Below, piece by piece: positions 7,052-13,995 of a stretch of DNA of 14,854 nt (its first letter is position 1; the number at the start of each line of letters is the position of its first letter). This stretch comes from an uncultured bacterium (lineage in GTDB: Bacteria; Actinomycetota; Coriobacteriia; Coriobacteriales; Coriobacteriaceae), in contig CAJMPF010000018.1 of NCBI GenBank assembly GCA_905215195.1, positions 1-14,854 on the forward strand, given 5' to 3'. The translations under genes were made by a program, and so were the position numbers. The notes under the pieces are model-generated. The model was not told where the DNA came from. It saw nothing but the letters and a program-made list of their open reading frames with translations, and made no database searches.

Positions 7052-8562
7052 TGGCTGCACGCTTTGGTGACATGCTGCTCGAGCAGCGTCGCCGAATGGG
7101 CCTTTCCATTCAGCAGGTCGCCAACACCATCAAAATCAGGCCGCAGATCATCGAGTTTTTCGAGACCGGTAACTTTGCTTCGATGCCGCCGCGCGGCTAT
7201 GCGCAGGGCATGATTTCGAGCTATGCTCGCTTTTTGGGCCTCAATCCGCGCGAGGTCGTCAATGCCTACTTTGACGACCTGATGGCATATGAACGTGAGA
7301 CGTCACAGCAGGGCGGTCGTTTTCAGGACGCCGCCGGCTACGTCAATTCGCGTTCCTCGGTCGATAACGGGCGCTTCCTGATGGTTCAGGGCGGTCGTTC
7401 GACCCGCTATGGACAGCGTCCTCAGCAGGCTGGTTATATTACCGAGACGGGTTCGGGCGAGGAGATTCGCTCACAGCGTGACCGTTTCCGCAGTACGCCG
7501 ATGCCCGAGGACCGTGCACTTCCTGCTGCCCGCGGCGTGGCGCGTGACCCTCGTGCCGGCTACGGCGACGGTGGCTACTCCGGTCGTGGTTATCGCGGAG
7601 TTTCTGCCGGGCGTTCCCACGGTGGATATGCCGACGCCGATACCACGCAGGTGACGCCGCGTCTTCGTTCTCAATCACAGCCGTATGGCCAGCGCTCTTC
7701 GGCTCCGCGTTCGGTCCAGCGTGGCTATCAAGGCCGCGGTGAACTTGCGCCCCGCTCGGGTCAGCGCAGCCTTCAGAGCCAGGGCGGCTATCGCGGCCGT
7801 TCCGATAGCAATCGCGGTCGTATGCCTCAGGGAGGCGGCCGCAGCAGTTCCAGTCGTGGACGCGGCGGATCACGTACTCCTCAAAACAACGGGCTCGATC
7901 CGCGTATCGTTTACGCCGGGATCGGTGCCGTTGTGCTGCTGTTGATTGTGCTCATCGTGGTGCTTCTGCGCGGCTGCGCATCTTCGACGCCCGAGACCAC
8001 GCCCGAGACGCCCGCTGTTACCAAGACGACGACCAAGAAGTCTTCTAAGAAGTCCGAAACGGTCGACGAGGACGAAGACACCGATGAGGCAACGGATGAG
8101 TCGGCTGATTCGGACGCTACCAAGACGACGGCAAAGAAGGAAGCGAACGAGGTCACGAAGGTCAAGGTCTCGGTTGCCAAAGGAAAGACCGCGTGGATTG
8201 AGGTCAAGGTCGACGGCAAGTCGGTCTATGGCGCCCAGGCGACTGGCCCCTTTGAGCAGGAGTACACGCCCGAGTCCTCGATCGAGATCACCACGTCCAA
8301 GCCTTCCGATGTCACCGTTACCAAGAACGGCGAAAAGGTCCGTTACGATACCAAGACCTCGGGCGTGGCGCGTGTGACGATCACCGTTCCCAAGAAGGAG
8401 ACGACTGATTCCAAGAATGGTGAAAGTTCTGATGGTACCGACTCCACCGATGGTACCGATACCACCGACGGCGCCGATGCCCAGTCCACGGATGGCGCCG
8501 ATACCGCAACTGACGGTCAGACACCCACCGATTCTACCGACAATTCGTACGATAGCTACTAA
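7051..8562 (+). CDS. RodZ-like membrane protein with N-terminal HTH domain
   Basis: Single-pass membrane protein (503 aa) of RodZ-like architecture. Residues 1-80 form the RodZ/HTH_25 type helix-turn-helix (FGDMLLEQRRRMGLSIQQVA, then GNFASMPPRGYAQGMISSYA and FLGLNPREVV). In RodZ this domain binds MreB or other cytoskeletal partners rather than DNA. Residues about 90-283 are disordered and rich in Arg, Gly, Ser, Gln and Tyr, with many RG pairs after residue 165. One membrane helix lies at about 286-306 (from IVYAGIGAVVLLLI, ending VVLLRGC). Outside follow Thr/Lys/Glu-rich sequence, a small beta-rich domain (about 370-448, VKVSVAKGKTAWIEVKVDGK) resembling the RodZ C-terminal domain (DUF4115), and an acidic D-G-T/A-D repeat tail from 461. 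The ATG overlaps the ftsK stop, with GGAGG 6 bases before it. Role in cell shape or division is inferred from the family. Confidence 0.85.
   Translation: MAARFGDMLLEQRRRMGLSIQQVANTIKIRPQIIEFFETGNFASMPPRGYAQGMISSYARFLGLNPREVVNAYFDDLMAYERETSQQGGRFQDAAGYVNSRSSVDNGRFLMVQGGRSTRYGQRPQQAGYITETGSGEEIRSQRDRFRSTPMPEDRALPAARGVARDPRAGYGDGGYSGRGYRGVSAGRSHGGYADADTTQVTPRLRSQSQPYGQRSSAPRSVQRGYQGRGELAPRSGQRSLQSQGGYRGRSDSNRGRMPQGGGRSSSSRGRGGSRTPQNNGLDPRIVYAGIGAVVLLLIVLIVVLLRGCASSTPETTPETPAVTKTTTKKSSKKSETVDEDEDTDEATDESADSDATKTTAKKEANEVTKVKVSVAKGKTAWIEVKVDGKSVYGAQATGPFEQEYTPESSIEITTSKPSDVTVTKNGEKVRYDTKTSGVARVTITVPKKETTDSKNGESSDGTDSTDGTDTTDGADAQSTDGADTATDGQTPTDSTDNSYDSY
8431..8508 (+). repeat. 18-bp tandem repeats in the tail of the RodZ-like gene
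   Basis: Units of 18 bases begin at 8431, 8449 and 8467, each opening with GA(T/C)GG(T/C)(A/G)CCGA(T/C). A fourth copy starts at 8491 after 6 extra bases. They encode D-G-(T/A)-D plus two variable residues from about residue 461 on. Repeat number may vary between strains. Confidence 0.75.
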
Positions 8563-8588
8563 GCCGCTCGTACGCGAAAGGAAACATC

Positions 8589-9086
8589 ATGGCTAAAGAT
8601 TCCAGCTTCGACGTCGTGTCCGAGGTCAACATGCAAGAGGTCGACAACGCCTTCCAGCAGACCACGCGCGAGATTTCCCAGCGCTATGACCTTAAGGATT
8701 CCGGCGCCACGATCGAGCTTTCGAAGGGCGACAAGCTCTTTACGATCAACGCCCCGGCCGACTTTGTCTCCAAGCAGATTATCGACGTGCTGAGCTCCAA
8801 GCTCATCAAGCGCGGCATCGACCTCAAGGCTGTCTCGTGGGATGCTCCGCAGGCGGCATCGGGCGGCACCGTGCGCGTGCTCGGCCATATCGTCGAGGGT
8901 ATCGACCAGGCGACCGCCAAGAAGATCAACAAGGACATCAAGGATCAAAAGCTCAAGGTCAAGGTGACCATCGAGGCCGACAAGCTGCGTGTTTCCTCTG
9001 TTTCGAAGGACGCGTTGCAGACCGTGATCCAGTTCCTGCGCGACCAGGACTACGGCCAGCCGCTGCAGTTCACCAACTACCGCTAA
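8589..9086 (+). CDS. yajQ: YajQ family nucleotide-binding protein
   Basis: Small cytoplasmic protein (165 aa) of the YajQ/UPF0234 family, with two ferredoxin-like folds in tandem. Members have been reported to bind nucleotides, and some Xanthomonas and Pseudomonas members bind cyclic di-GMP; the role in Gram-positives is not settled. Diagnostic segments are the start SSFDVVSEVNMQEVDNAFQQ, the ISQRYDLKDSGATIEL stretch (about residues 29-44), the central INKDIKDQKLKVKVTIE segment, and the end FLRDQDYGQPLQFTNYR, all close to the family pattern. Length is normal. AAAGGAAA at 8577-8584 lies a good distance before the ATG. It sits 26 bases after the RodZ-like gene and 27 before rimO, inside the operon. 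I see no c-di-GMP enzymes in this window to support a signalling link. Confidence 0.95.
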   Translation: MAKDSSFDVVSEVNMQEVDNAFQQTTREISQRYDLKDSGATIELSKGDKLFTINAPADFVSKQIIDVLSSKLIKRGIDLKAVSWDAPQAASGGTVRVLGHIVEGIDQATAKKINKDIKDQKLKVKVTIEADKLRVSSVSKDALQTVIQFLRDQDYGQPLQFTNYR

Positions 9087-9113
9087 TATCAATCGAAAGG
9101 ACTGCTCTCCAAC

Positions 9114-10463
9114 ATGGATACACCGTTGGGCTCCGTGCTCTACATCACCCTCGGGTGCGCTAAGAACGAGGTTGACACCGACCGCATGCGTTCTCTTTTG
9201 ACCGCCGCGGGCTACGAGGAGGCATTCGACCCGCAGGATGCCGATATCGCCATCGTCAATACTTGCTCGTTCCTCGCCTCCGCAACGTCCGAGAGCATCG
9301 AGACCACGCTCGAGCTCGCCAACGAGGTTCAGGACGGCGTTCGTTCTTGCCCCATCGTCATGTGCGGCTGCGTGCCGTCGCGCTATGGCGATGACCTGCC
9401 TGACGAGCTGCCCGAGGTCGCTGCCTTTGTGAAGGCCGACGAGGAAGACGGCATCGTGGCGGTCATCGATGGCGTGCTGGGTGTCGAGCGTGAGATTGCA
9501 GCCTATATCCCGCAGGTCAAACGTACCGTCGAGGGTGCTGTCGCCTACGTCAAGATTTCCGATGGCTGCAACCGCTTCTGCAGCTTCTGCATGATTCCCT
9601 ACATCCGTGGCCGCTATCATTCGCGCAATGCCGAGAGCATCATCTCCGAGGTGCGCGACCTGGTTGCCGGCGGTGTGCGCGAGATCGTGCTGATCGGCCA
9701 GGACACGGGCATCTGGGGTACCGACTTTGCCGACGAGGACGTCGCCGATGGCTCGCCGCGCAATCTGGCGCAGCTGCTGCGTGCCGTCGCCGAGGCCGTG
9801 CGCCCGCACAACGTCTGGGTCCGCGTGCTCTATCTGCAGCCCGAGGGCATGACTGACGAACTCATCGAGACGATTCGCGATACGCCCGAGGTGCTGCCCT
9901 ATATCGATATCCCCGTGCAGCACTGCGACGCGCGCATTCTCAAGGCCATGCGTCGCTCCGGTTCGCGCCAGGAGCTCGAGGATCTGTTCCGCGACCTTCG
10001 CGAGCGCATCCCCGGCATCGTGATTCGTTCCACGGCCATGGTCGGCTTCCCGACCGAGACCGACGACGAGTTCCGCGATCTTATCGACTTTATGGACACC
10101 GTCGGCTTTGACTACACGAGTGTCTTTGCCTACTCGCAGGAGGAGGGCAGCCTGGCCGCTAAGATGGAGGGCCAGGTCGACGAAGAGGTCAAGCTCGAGC
10201 GCGCCCAGGAGGCCATGGACCTGGCCGAGTCGCTCGGTTTTGCCGCCACCGCCGCACATGTGGGCGAGCGCGCCCAGGTAATCGTCGACGGTATCGAAGA
10301 GACCGAGGATGGCGCCGAGCTGATCGGCCATGCCTGGTTCCAGGCGCCCGATTCCGATGGCGCGGTGCATCTGGACGCCAGCGAGGCGTCCGTGGGCGAT
10401 ATTCTGACTGTCGAGTTTACCGATAGCTTCTGCTACGAGCTTATCGGTCATGTTGTGGAGTAG
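9114..10463 (+). CDS. rimO: Ribosomal protein uS12 methylthiotransferase RimO
   Basis: Radical-SAM enzyme (449 aa) that adds a methylthio group to the conserved aspartate of ribosomal protein S12. The N-terminal MTTase domain carries LGCAKNEVDTDRM (C15), NTCSF (C51) and a CGC (C86), which hold the second iron-sulphur cluster. The radical-SAM motif GCNRFCSFC has C152, C156 and C159 in CxxxCxxC spacing, followed by IPYIRGRYHSR. LIGQDTGIWG and DIPVQHCDARILKAMRRSG are family patterns. The last part (about 380-449) is a TRAM-like domain. The LGCAKN start and the S12-type HSR context favour RimO over MiaB, which adds the same group to tRNA. The ribosome binding site AAAGGA is about 12 bases before the ATG, a little far. 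The stop TAG forms part of the ribosome binding site of pgsA. Confidence 0.95.
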   Translation: MDTPLGSVLYITLGCAKNEVDTDRMRSLLTAAGYEEAFDPQDADIAIVNTCSFLASATSESIETTLELANEVQDGVRSCPIVMCGCVPSRYGDDLPDELPEVAAFVKADEEDGIVAVIDGVLGVEREIAAYIPQVKRTVEGAVAYVKISDGCNRFCSFCMIPYIRGRYHSRNAESIISEVRDLVAGGVREIVLIGQDTGIWGTDFADEDVADGSPRNLAQLLRAVAEAVRPHNVWVRVLYLQPEGMTDELIETIRDTPEVLPYIDIPVQHCDARILKAMRRSGSRQELEDLFRDLRERIPGIVIRSTAMVGFPTETDDEFRDLIDFMDTVGFDYTSVFAYSQEEGSLAAKMEGQVDEEVKLERAQEAMDLAESLGFAATAAHVGERAQVIVDGIEETEDGAELIGHAWFQAPDSDGAVHLDASEASVGDILTVEFTDSFCYELIGHVVE

Positions 10464-10472
10464 GAGAGCGTC

Positions 10473-11111
10473 GTGGCTAACGAGAGCAATAAGGAACTGA
10501 CGAGTGTCTGGACGCCCGCCAACATCGTGACGTGCGTTCGCATCGTCTTTATCCCGGTGTTCATGATCGTGTCGGCGCTTTCTCACACGAGTGTTGCCGG
10601 TACGGATTGGAGCACCTTCGACGGCCCGCTCGCCGCCGCTGCCTTCATTCTGTATGTGATCCTGTCGTGCACCGATAAGGTCGACGGCTATCTGGCGCGC
10701 TCGCGCAACGAGATCACCGATTTCGGCAAGTTCTTGGACCCCATCGCCGACAAGCTGCTCGTGTTTTCGGCCCTGCTGCTGTTCTTGGATTTTGGCGCGG
10801 TGACCGTGTGGTCCGTGTTCATTATCCTGTTCCGTGAGCTGCTGGTGAGCGCCCTTCGCATGGTTGCGAGTGCGGCCGGTGTGGTCGTTGCGGCCGATAA
10901 GCTCGGCAAGTACAAGACGGCAACCACGATGGTCTCCATTTGCGGTTACCTGTGCGTTTTTGCTATGGCCGGCTTGCACCTTGGCCCGGTGGCGCTGACG
11001 CTCGGCATCTACTCGGTGTCGCGCTTCCTGTACGCCGTTGCCGTTGTCCTGACCGTTATCTCGGGCGCCCAGTACTTCTGGAACTGCCGCAAGATCGTCT
11101 TTTCGGTCTAG
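10473..11111 (+). CDS. pgsA: CDP-diacylglycerol-glycerol-3-phosphate 3-phosphatidyltransferase (PgsA)
   Basis: Membrane enzyme (212 aa) that joins CDP-diacylglycerol and glycerol-3-phosphate to make phosphatidylglycerol phosphate, the first step toward phosphatidylglycerol and cardiolipin. The CDP-alcohol phosphotransferase motif DxxDGxxARx8GxxxDxxxD is complete: D68, D71, G72, A75, R76, G85, D89 and D93. The N-terminus WTPANIVTCVRIVFIPVFM is typical of PgsA. Several membrane helices follow, e.g. LLVFSALLLFLDFGAVTVW. The GTG start at 10473 is chosen because AGGAG (10462-10466) overlaps the rimO stop and lies 6 bases upstream. Other CDP-alcohol transferases (e.g. cardiolipin or inositol phosphate synthases) share the motif, but the N-terminal sequence and the position next to cinA and recA favour PgsA. 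Confidence 0.92.
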   Translation: MANESNKELTSVWTPANIVTCVRIVFIPVFMIVSALSHTSVAGTDWSTFDGPLAAAAFILYVILSCTDKVDGYLARSRNEITDFGKFLDPIADKLLVFSALLLFLDFGAVTVWSVFIILFRELLVSALRMVASAAGVVVAADKLGKYKTATTMVSICGYLCVFAMAGLHLGPVALTLGIYSVSRFLYAVAVVLTVISGAQYFWNCRKIVFSV

Positions 11112-11123
11112 GTCCTGGTGGGT

Positions 11124-11654
11124 ATGACGGACTCTTTTGAGCAGATTTCCGCGCACAATGAAGATCTTGCACGCGATATTGTCGAGCGTGCAAGCGTTCG
11201 TGGTGTGACGGTATCAACGGCTGAATCTCTGACAGCGGGCATGATCGCCTCGACGATTGCCGATATCCCTGGTGCCTCGGCAGTGCTTCGTGGCGGTGCG
11301 GTGACGTACTGCGACGAGATTAAGCATCGCGTGCTCGGCGTTGAGCAAGAGACGCTCGACCGCTATACCGCGGTGTCGTATCAGACGGCGCGCGAGATGG
11401 CTGCCGGTTCGCTGGAGCTGTACCAGAGCGATATTGCCGTGAGCGCGACGGGCTATGCCGGCCCCGGTGGAGGCACCGAGGACGATCCGGCTGGAACCTT
11501 TTATATTGGCTGGGCGTATCGCTCGGCCGATGGGGGAGCGCCGGTCGTGGACTCTATTCGTTGTCACTATGAGGGCGATCGTTCATGCGTCCGTGCCCAT
11601 GCGGTCGCTGAGGCACTGGGTCGCATTGTCTACGTGCTCGATTCTATGGAATAG
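11124..11654 (+). CDS. CinA C-terminal domain amidohydrolase (PncC type)
   Basis: Cytoplasmic enzyme (176 aa) made only of the CinA C-terminal domain, which deamidates nicotinamide mononucleotide to nicotinate mononucleotide in pyridine nucleotide salvage. Typical segments are VSTAESLTAGMIASTIADIP, VLRGGAVTYCDEIKHRVLGV, AVSYQTAREMAAG and SATGYAGPGGG, followed by GTFYIGW. The N-terminal molybdopterin-binding/ADP-ribose pyrophosphatase domain of full CinA is absent and I see no remnant, so this is the stand-alone PncC form rather than a truncation. The start is uncertain: a GTG at 11118 has AGG 5 bases upstream, while the ATG at 11124 gives MTDSFEQ with poorer spacing. It follows pgsA closely and precedes recA, the common pgsA-cinA-recA order. 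It is the last gene of the operon before the hairpin at 11664. Confidence 0.9.
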   Translation: MTDSFEQISAHNEDLARDIVERASVRGVTVSTAESLTAGMIASTIADIPGASAVLRGGAVTYCDEIKHRVLGVEQETLDRYTAVSYQTAREMAAGSLELYQSDIAVSATGYAGPGGGTEDDPAGTFYIGWAYRSADGGAPVVDSIRCHYEGDRSCVRAHAVAEALGRIVYVLDSME

Positions 11655-11663
11655 ACATGTTTT

Positions 11664-11683
11664 AAGGGGCCTCCGGGCCCCTT
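11664..11683 (+). terminator. Probable terminator of the rnj-to-cinA operon
   Basis: AAGGGGCC and GGCCCCTT form an 8-bp perfect stem around a TCCG tetraloop, 9 bases after the cinA stop. Only ACTTGTGG follows, so the U-tract is poor, but GC-rich stems with weak tails are common in high-GC Gram-positives. Confidence 0.65.
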
Positions 11684-11782
11684 ACTTGTGGAGATAGGGA
11701 CCTCTGGCGAATTTGCTCTTTGTGCAGGTAGTTGGCGTATTCATGTTTGTCTTGCCTTGCTTGGCGCGTCTGCGGTCAAGTT

Positions 11783-11820
11783 TTTGGTCAGTGTTTGGTC
11801 GGCGTTTGGTTGGGTTTTGG
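11783..11820 (+). repeat. TTTGG repeats with 11-bp period upstream of recA
   Basis: TTTGG starts at 11783, 11794, 11805 and 11816, exactly 11 bases apart, in a T/G-rich stretch with no coding potential. The array ends 32 bases before the recA -35 box. The rest of the spacer from 11684 to 11782 shows no gene or clear motif. Spacing near one helical turn would put the repeats on one face of the DNA. Confidence 0.6.
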
Positions 11821-11852
11821 AAAGGTCGGCTGCATATGATATATCTGAACGG

Positions 11853-11881
11853 TTGACCACGAACAGCCGTTCGTTTATTAT
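11853..11881 (+). promoter_or_regulatory. recA promoter
   Basis: TTGACC (11853-11858) is followed after exactly 17 bases by TATTAT (11876-11881). Each box matches the sigma-70 consensus in 5 of 6 places. Transcription would start near 11888, about 24 bases before the recA ATG. The spacer between the boxes holds the LexA palindrome. Confidence 0.85.
11860..11873. promoter_or_regulatory. LexA/SOS box in the recA promoter
   Basis: CGAACAGCCGTTCG is a perfect palindrome in its outer five bases on each side (CGAAC-N4-GTTCG), the known LexA/DinR box of Gram-positive bacteria including Actinobacteria. It lies wholly between the -35 and -10 boxes, so bound LexA would block RNA polymerase; DNA damage would relieve this. 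Confidence 0.93.
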
Positions 11882-11897
11882 CGATGCAGGTTGTTAA

Positions 11898-11904
11898 GAG
11901 GAGG
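11898..11904 (+). promoter_or_regulatory. Ribosome binding site of recA
   Basis: GAGGAGG lies 7 bases before the ATG at 11912. It falls inside a longer open frame from 11891, which begins right at the predicted transcript start, so the true start is the ATG at 11912 (MAKNSG). Confidence 0.85.
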
Positions 11905-11911
11905 GCTATTC

Positions 11912-13060
11912 ATGGCCAAGAATTCAGGTCCCGTACGTACCGTTCATGCTCGCACGACGGGTAAAGAGCGCGATGAGATGATCGCCACCACCAAGGCCGA
12001 GATCGAGAAGAAATTCGGCCAGGGTTCCATCATGAGGTACGGCGACGGTGGTCCCGAGCTCGAGGTCGAGGCCATTCCCACGGGTGCCCTGGCCCTCGAT
12101 GCCGCTCTGGGCATCGGCGGCGTGCCGCGCGGCCGTATCGTCGAGATTTATGGCCCCGAGTCCTCCGGTAAGACAACGCTTTCGCTCGAGATTTTGGCAG
12201 AGGCCCAGGCTATGGGTGGCGTCGTGGCATTTATCGATGCCGAGCACGCGCTCGATCCCACGTATGCCGCGCGTATCGGCGTGGACATCGATGAGGTCCT
12301 CATTTCCCAGCCCGATACGGGCGAGCAGGCGCTCGAGATTGTTGACATGCTCGTGCGTTCCGGCGCCATCGATGCCATCGTCGTCGACTCCGTCGCCGCG
12401 CTGACCCCGCGTGCCGAGATCGAGGGAGAAATCGGCGATACTACGGTCGGTCTTCAGGCTCGCCTGATGAGCCAGGCGCTCCGCAAGCTCGCCGGCTCGC
12501 TGTCCAAGTCCAACACGACGTGCATCTTCATTAACCAGCTGCGTGAGAAGATCGGCGTCATGTTCGGCAACCCCGAGACTACGACGGGCGGCCGCGCCCT
12601 TAAGTTCTTCTCTTCGGTGCGTATCGACATTCGCCGTATCGACAGCATTAAGCTTAAGGACGAGGTTATCGGTAACCGCGTGCGCGCCAAGGTCGTTAAG
12701 AACAAGGTGGCAGCTCCGTTCCGTTCTGCTGAGTTCGACATCATGTACGGTACGGGCATCTCTAAGGAGGGCTCAATTCTGGACATGGCTGTCGAGTGCG
12801 GCATCTGCAAGAAGATGGGCTCCTGGTTTGCCTATGGCGAGGACAAGCTCGGCAACGGTCGAGAGGCCGCCAAGGCTTTCCTGCGCGAACACCCCGATTG
12901 CGCCGACGAGATTGAGCATAAGGTCCGCCTTGCCTGCGGACTTGAGTTTGATGACGATGCTCCGTCCGAGGTCGAGCTGACCGATCAGCCTGCGCCTGAG
13001 GAGTTTGACGAGCTTTACGCCATCGATGGTTCCGCCATGCTCGATGATGACGACGAGTAG
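11912..13060 (+). CDS. recA: Recombinase RecA
   Basis: RecA (382 aa) forms filaments on single-stranded DNA, drives strand exchange and triggers LexA self-cleavage. Walker A GPESSGKT is at residues 81-88; Walker B is in IDAIVVDSVAAL (about 151-162). The DNA-binding loop L1 region EGEIGDTTVGLQARLMSQAL and the L2 region GVMFGNPETTTGGRALKF, with FINQLREKIG before it, are intact. FIDAEHALDPTYA is conserved. The C-terminus is long and very acidic (from about residue 350, ending LDDDDE), as in other RecA proteins where it tunes activity. There is no intein, unlike mycobacterial RecA. The start is fixed by GAGGAGG at 11898-11904. recX follows 11 bases after the stop. A LexA box in the promoter shows SOS control. 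Confidence 0.98.
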   Translation: MAKNSGPVRTVHARTTGKERDEMIATTKAEIEKKFGQGSIMRYGDGGPELEVEAIPTGALALDAALGIGGVPRGRIVEIYGPESSGKTTLSLEILAEAQAMGGVVAFIDAEHALDPTYAARIGVDIDEVLISQPDTGEQALEIVDMLVRSGAIDAIVVDSVAALTPRAEIEGEIGDTTVGLQARLMSQALRKLAGSLSKSNTTCIFINQLREKIGVMFGNPETTTGGRALKFFSSVRIDIRRIDSIKLKDEVIGNRVRAKVVKNKVAAPFRSAEFDIMYGTGISKEGSILDMAVECGICKKMGSWFAYGEDKLGNGREAAKAFLREHPDCADEIEHKVRLACGLEFDDDAPSEVELTDQPAPEEFDELYAIDGSAMLDDDDE

Positions 13061-13071
13061 CGGTTACGCTC

Positions 13072-13764
13072 ATGTCGTATACGGTGACCGAGGCCACGGC
13101 CGTCTTTCCCGATAAGAAGGCGGCTTCCTCGTTCTCGAGCGGGTATGCGTCCAAAAAGCCTTGCGCACATATCGATTGTGAGCTTGAGGGCGGTTTTGAG
13201 CGGTCCATTTGGATTCCCGTGCGGGTCGCGCGGCTGTATGTCAAAAACCGCCCCGATCTTCCCTGTGATTGGGACAACTTTCGTGAGGCGGTGCAGCTCA
13301 TCGAGCGTAAATGTGCACTTACCATGGTGACCGAGATGCTATCGCGCCGCGACCATGCGACGGGTGAGGTCCGTGACAAGCTGGCTCGCTACGGCTTTCA
13401 CCAGCCCGCGATCGATTTCGCCGTCGAGCGCGCCACCGAGTATCACTTTTTAGACGAGAACCGCTTTTGCTCGTACTTTATCGAGGAGCGCAAGCGGCGC
13501 GGTTGGGGACAGCGCAAAATCGAGACCGAGCTCAAGCGCCGTCATGTCGTGCTCGATGACATTCCCGGTTATCCCGAGGATTATTTTGCCGTTGAAGACG
13601 ATTTGGCGCGTGCGTCAGCCCTGCTCGCCAAGCGGCGTGTTCCAGAGACGCGCGGATTCGAAAAACTGGTTCGGTTTTTGATGGGCAAGGGCTTCTCGTA
13701 TCACATCGCCGCCGATGCCGTTAAGGCACGTCTCGATGCCGAACGCGAGGAATGTGCGGTTTAG
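13072..13764 (+). CDS. recX: Regulatory protein RecX
   Basis: RecX (230 aa) binds RecA filaments and limits RecA activity. The family body starts near residue 80: ALTMVTEMLSRRDHATGEVR, then KLARYGFHQPAIDFAVERAT, LDENRFCSYFIEERKRRGWG and IETELKRRHV. These are the three-helix repeats of RecX, with a further repeat near the end (GFEKLVRFLMGKGFSYHIAA). The first 75 or so residues are a poorly conserved N-terminal part, as seen in other Gram-positive RecX proteins. Its ATG lies 11 bases after the recA stop and has only a weak ribosome binding site (AGCGG), which fits low, coupled expression from the recA message. That would bring recX under the same SOS control. Confidence 0.92.
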   Translation: MSYTVTEATAVFPDKKAASSFSSGYASKKPCAHIDCELEGGFERSIWIPVRVARLYVKNRPDLPCDWDNFREAVQLIERKCALTMVTEMLSRRDHATGEVRDKLARYGFHQPAIDFAVERATEYHFLDENRFCSYFIEERKRRGWGQRKIETELKRRHVVLDDIPGYPEDYFAVEDDLARASALLAKRRVPETRGFEKLVRFLMGKGFSYHIAADAVKARLDAEREECAV

Positions 13765-13778
13765 GCGTATGCGTTTTG

Positions 13779-13829
13779 TGGCCCTGCCGTTCACCGCGTT
13801 TTAGCCGCCGTGCCGGGGCCATTTATTTG
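13779..13829 (+). terminator. Probable terminator after recX
   Basis: TGGCCC (13779-13784) pairs with GGGCCA (13816-13821), followed by TTTATTTG. The loop is long (31 bases) and GC-rich and I could not find a fully convincing inner stem, so this is only a likely end of the recA-recX transcript. Confidence 0.45.
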
Positions 13830-13855
13830 ACAGTTGTTGTGGTTCAACGTACGAT
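13827..13855 (+). promoter_or_regulatory. Promoter of rny
   Basis: TTGACA (13827-13832, full consensus) is followed after exactly 17 bases by TACGAT (13850-13855, 4 of 6). Transcription would start near 13862, leaving a leader of about 160 nt before rny. The 7-bp inverted repeat TGACAGT (13828-13834) / ACTGTCA (13860-13866) encloses the promoter. Confidence 0.75.
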
Positions 13856-13884
13856 AAACACTGTCATTTGCTTTGTGATATGTG

Positions 13885-13899
13885 CTCATCTGTGATGAG
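13885..13899 (+). other. Short hairpin in the rny leader
   Basis: CTCATC and GATGAG form a 6-bp stem with a 3-base loop, followed by the T-rich TTTGTTTATATGTTT. It is weak because of the small loop and moderate GC content, but its shape is terminator-like and it lies shortly after the predicted transcription start. Confidence 0.35.
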
Positions 13900-13960
13900 T
13901 TTGTTTATATGTTTATCTGTAACCGACCCGCATAAGCTGCGCTCATATTACTCAAATGTC

Positions 13961-13995
13961 GCGAGCCGTTCGTAAGGACGGTTCGCTTTGTTGTG
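13961..13995 (+). terminator. Terminator-like hairpin (possible attenuator) in the rny leader
   Basis: GCGAGCCGTTC (13961-13971) pairs with GGACGGTTCGC (13976-13986) over 11 bp, including two G-U pairs, around a GTAA (GNRA) tetraloop. TTTGTTGTG follows directly. This is the best intrinsic-terminator shape in the window. It stands between the rny promoter and the rny ribosome binding site, so it may act as an attenuator or a stabilising 5' hairpin rather than an end of recA-recX. Confidence 0.6.

Noticed and set aside
5633..7060. A 475-residue minus-strand open frame opposite the ftsK motor domain
   Set aside because: Antisense shadow of strongly conserved ftsK sequence, with the same low-complexity composition as the other shadows.
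8559..11156. An 865-residue open frame on the minus strand opposite yajQ, rimO and pgsA
   Set aside because: It lies fully antisense to three clear genes and has no domain-like sequence; it is rich in His, Asp, Gly and Arg. In this high-GC genome the sense codons that would give reverse stops (TTA, CTA, TCA) are rare, which leaves long empty antisense frames.
11118..11654. Truncated or broken full-length CinA
   Set aside because: The gene has a proper start just after pgsA, a complete amidohydrolase domain and no trace of the N-terminal domain upstream, so the stand-alone PncC form explains it.
11835..11840. TATGAT as the -10 of a second recA promoter
   Set aside because: No acceptable -35 lies 16-18 bases upstream (only GGTTTT, GGGTTT or TGGGTT), whereas the TTGACC/TATTAT pair downstream is clear.
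11688..11897. A 69-residue plus-strand frame between cinA and recA
   Set aside because: It reads straight through the TTTGG array and the recA promoter with the LexA box, and has no suitable ribosome binding site.
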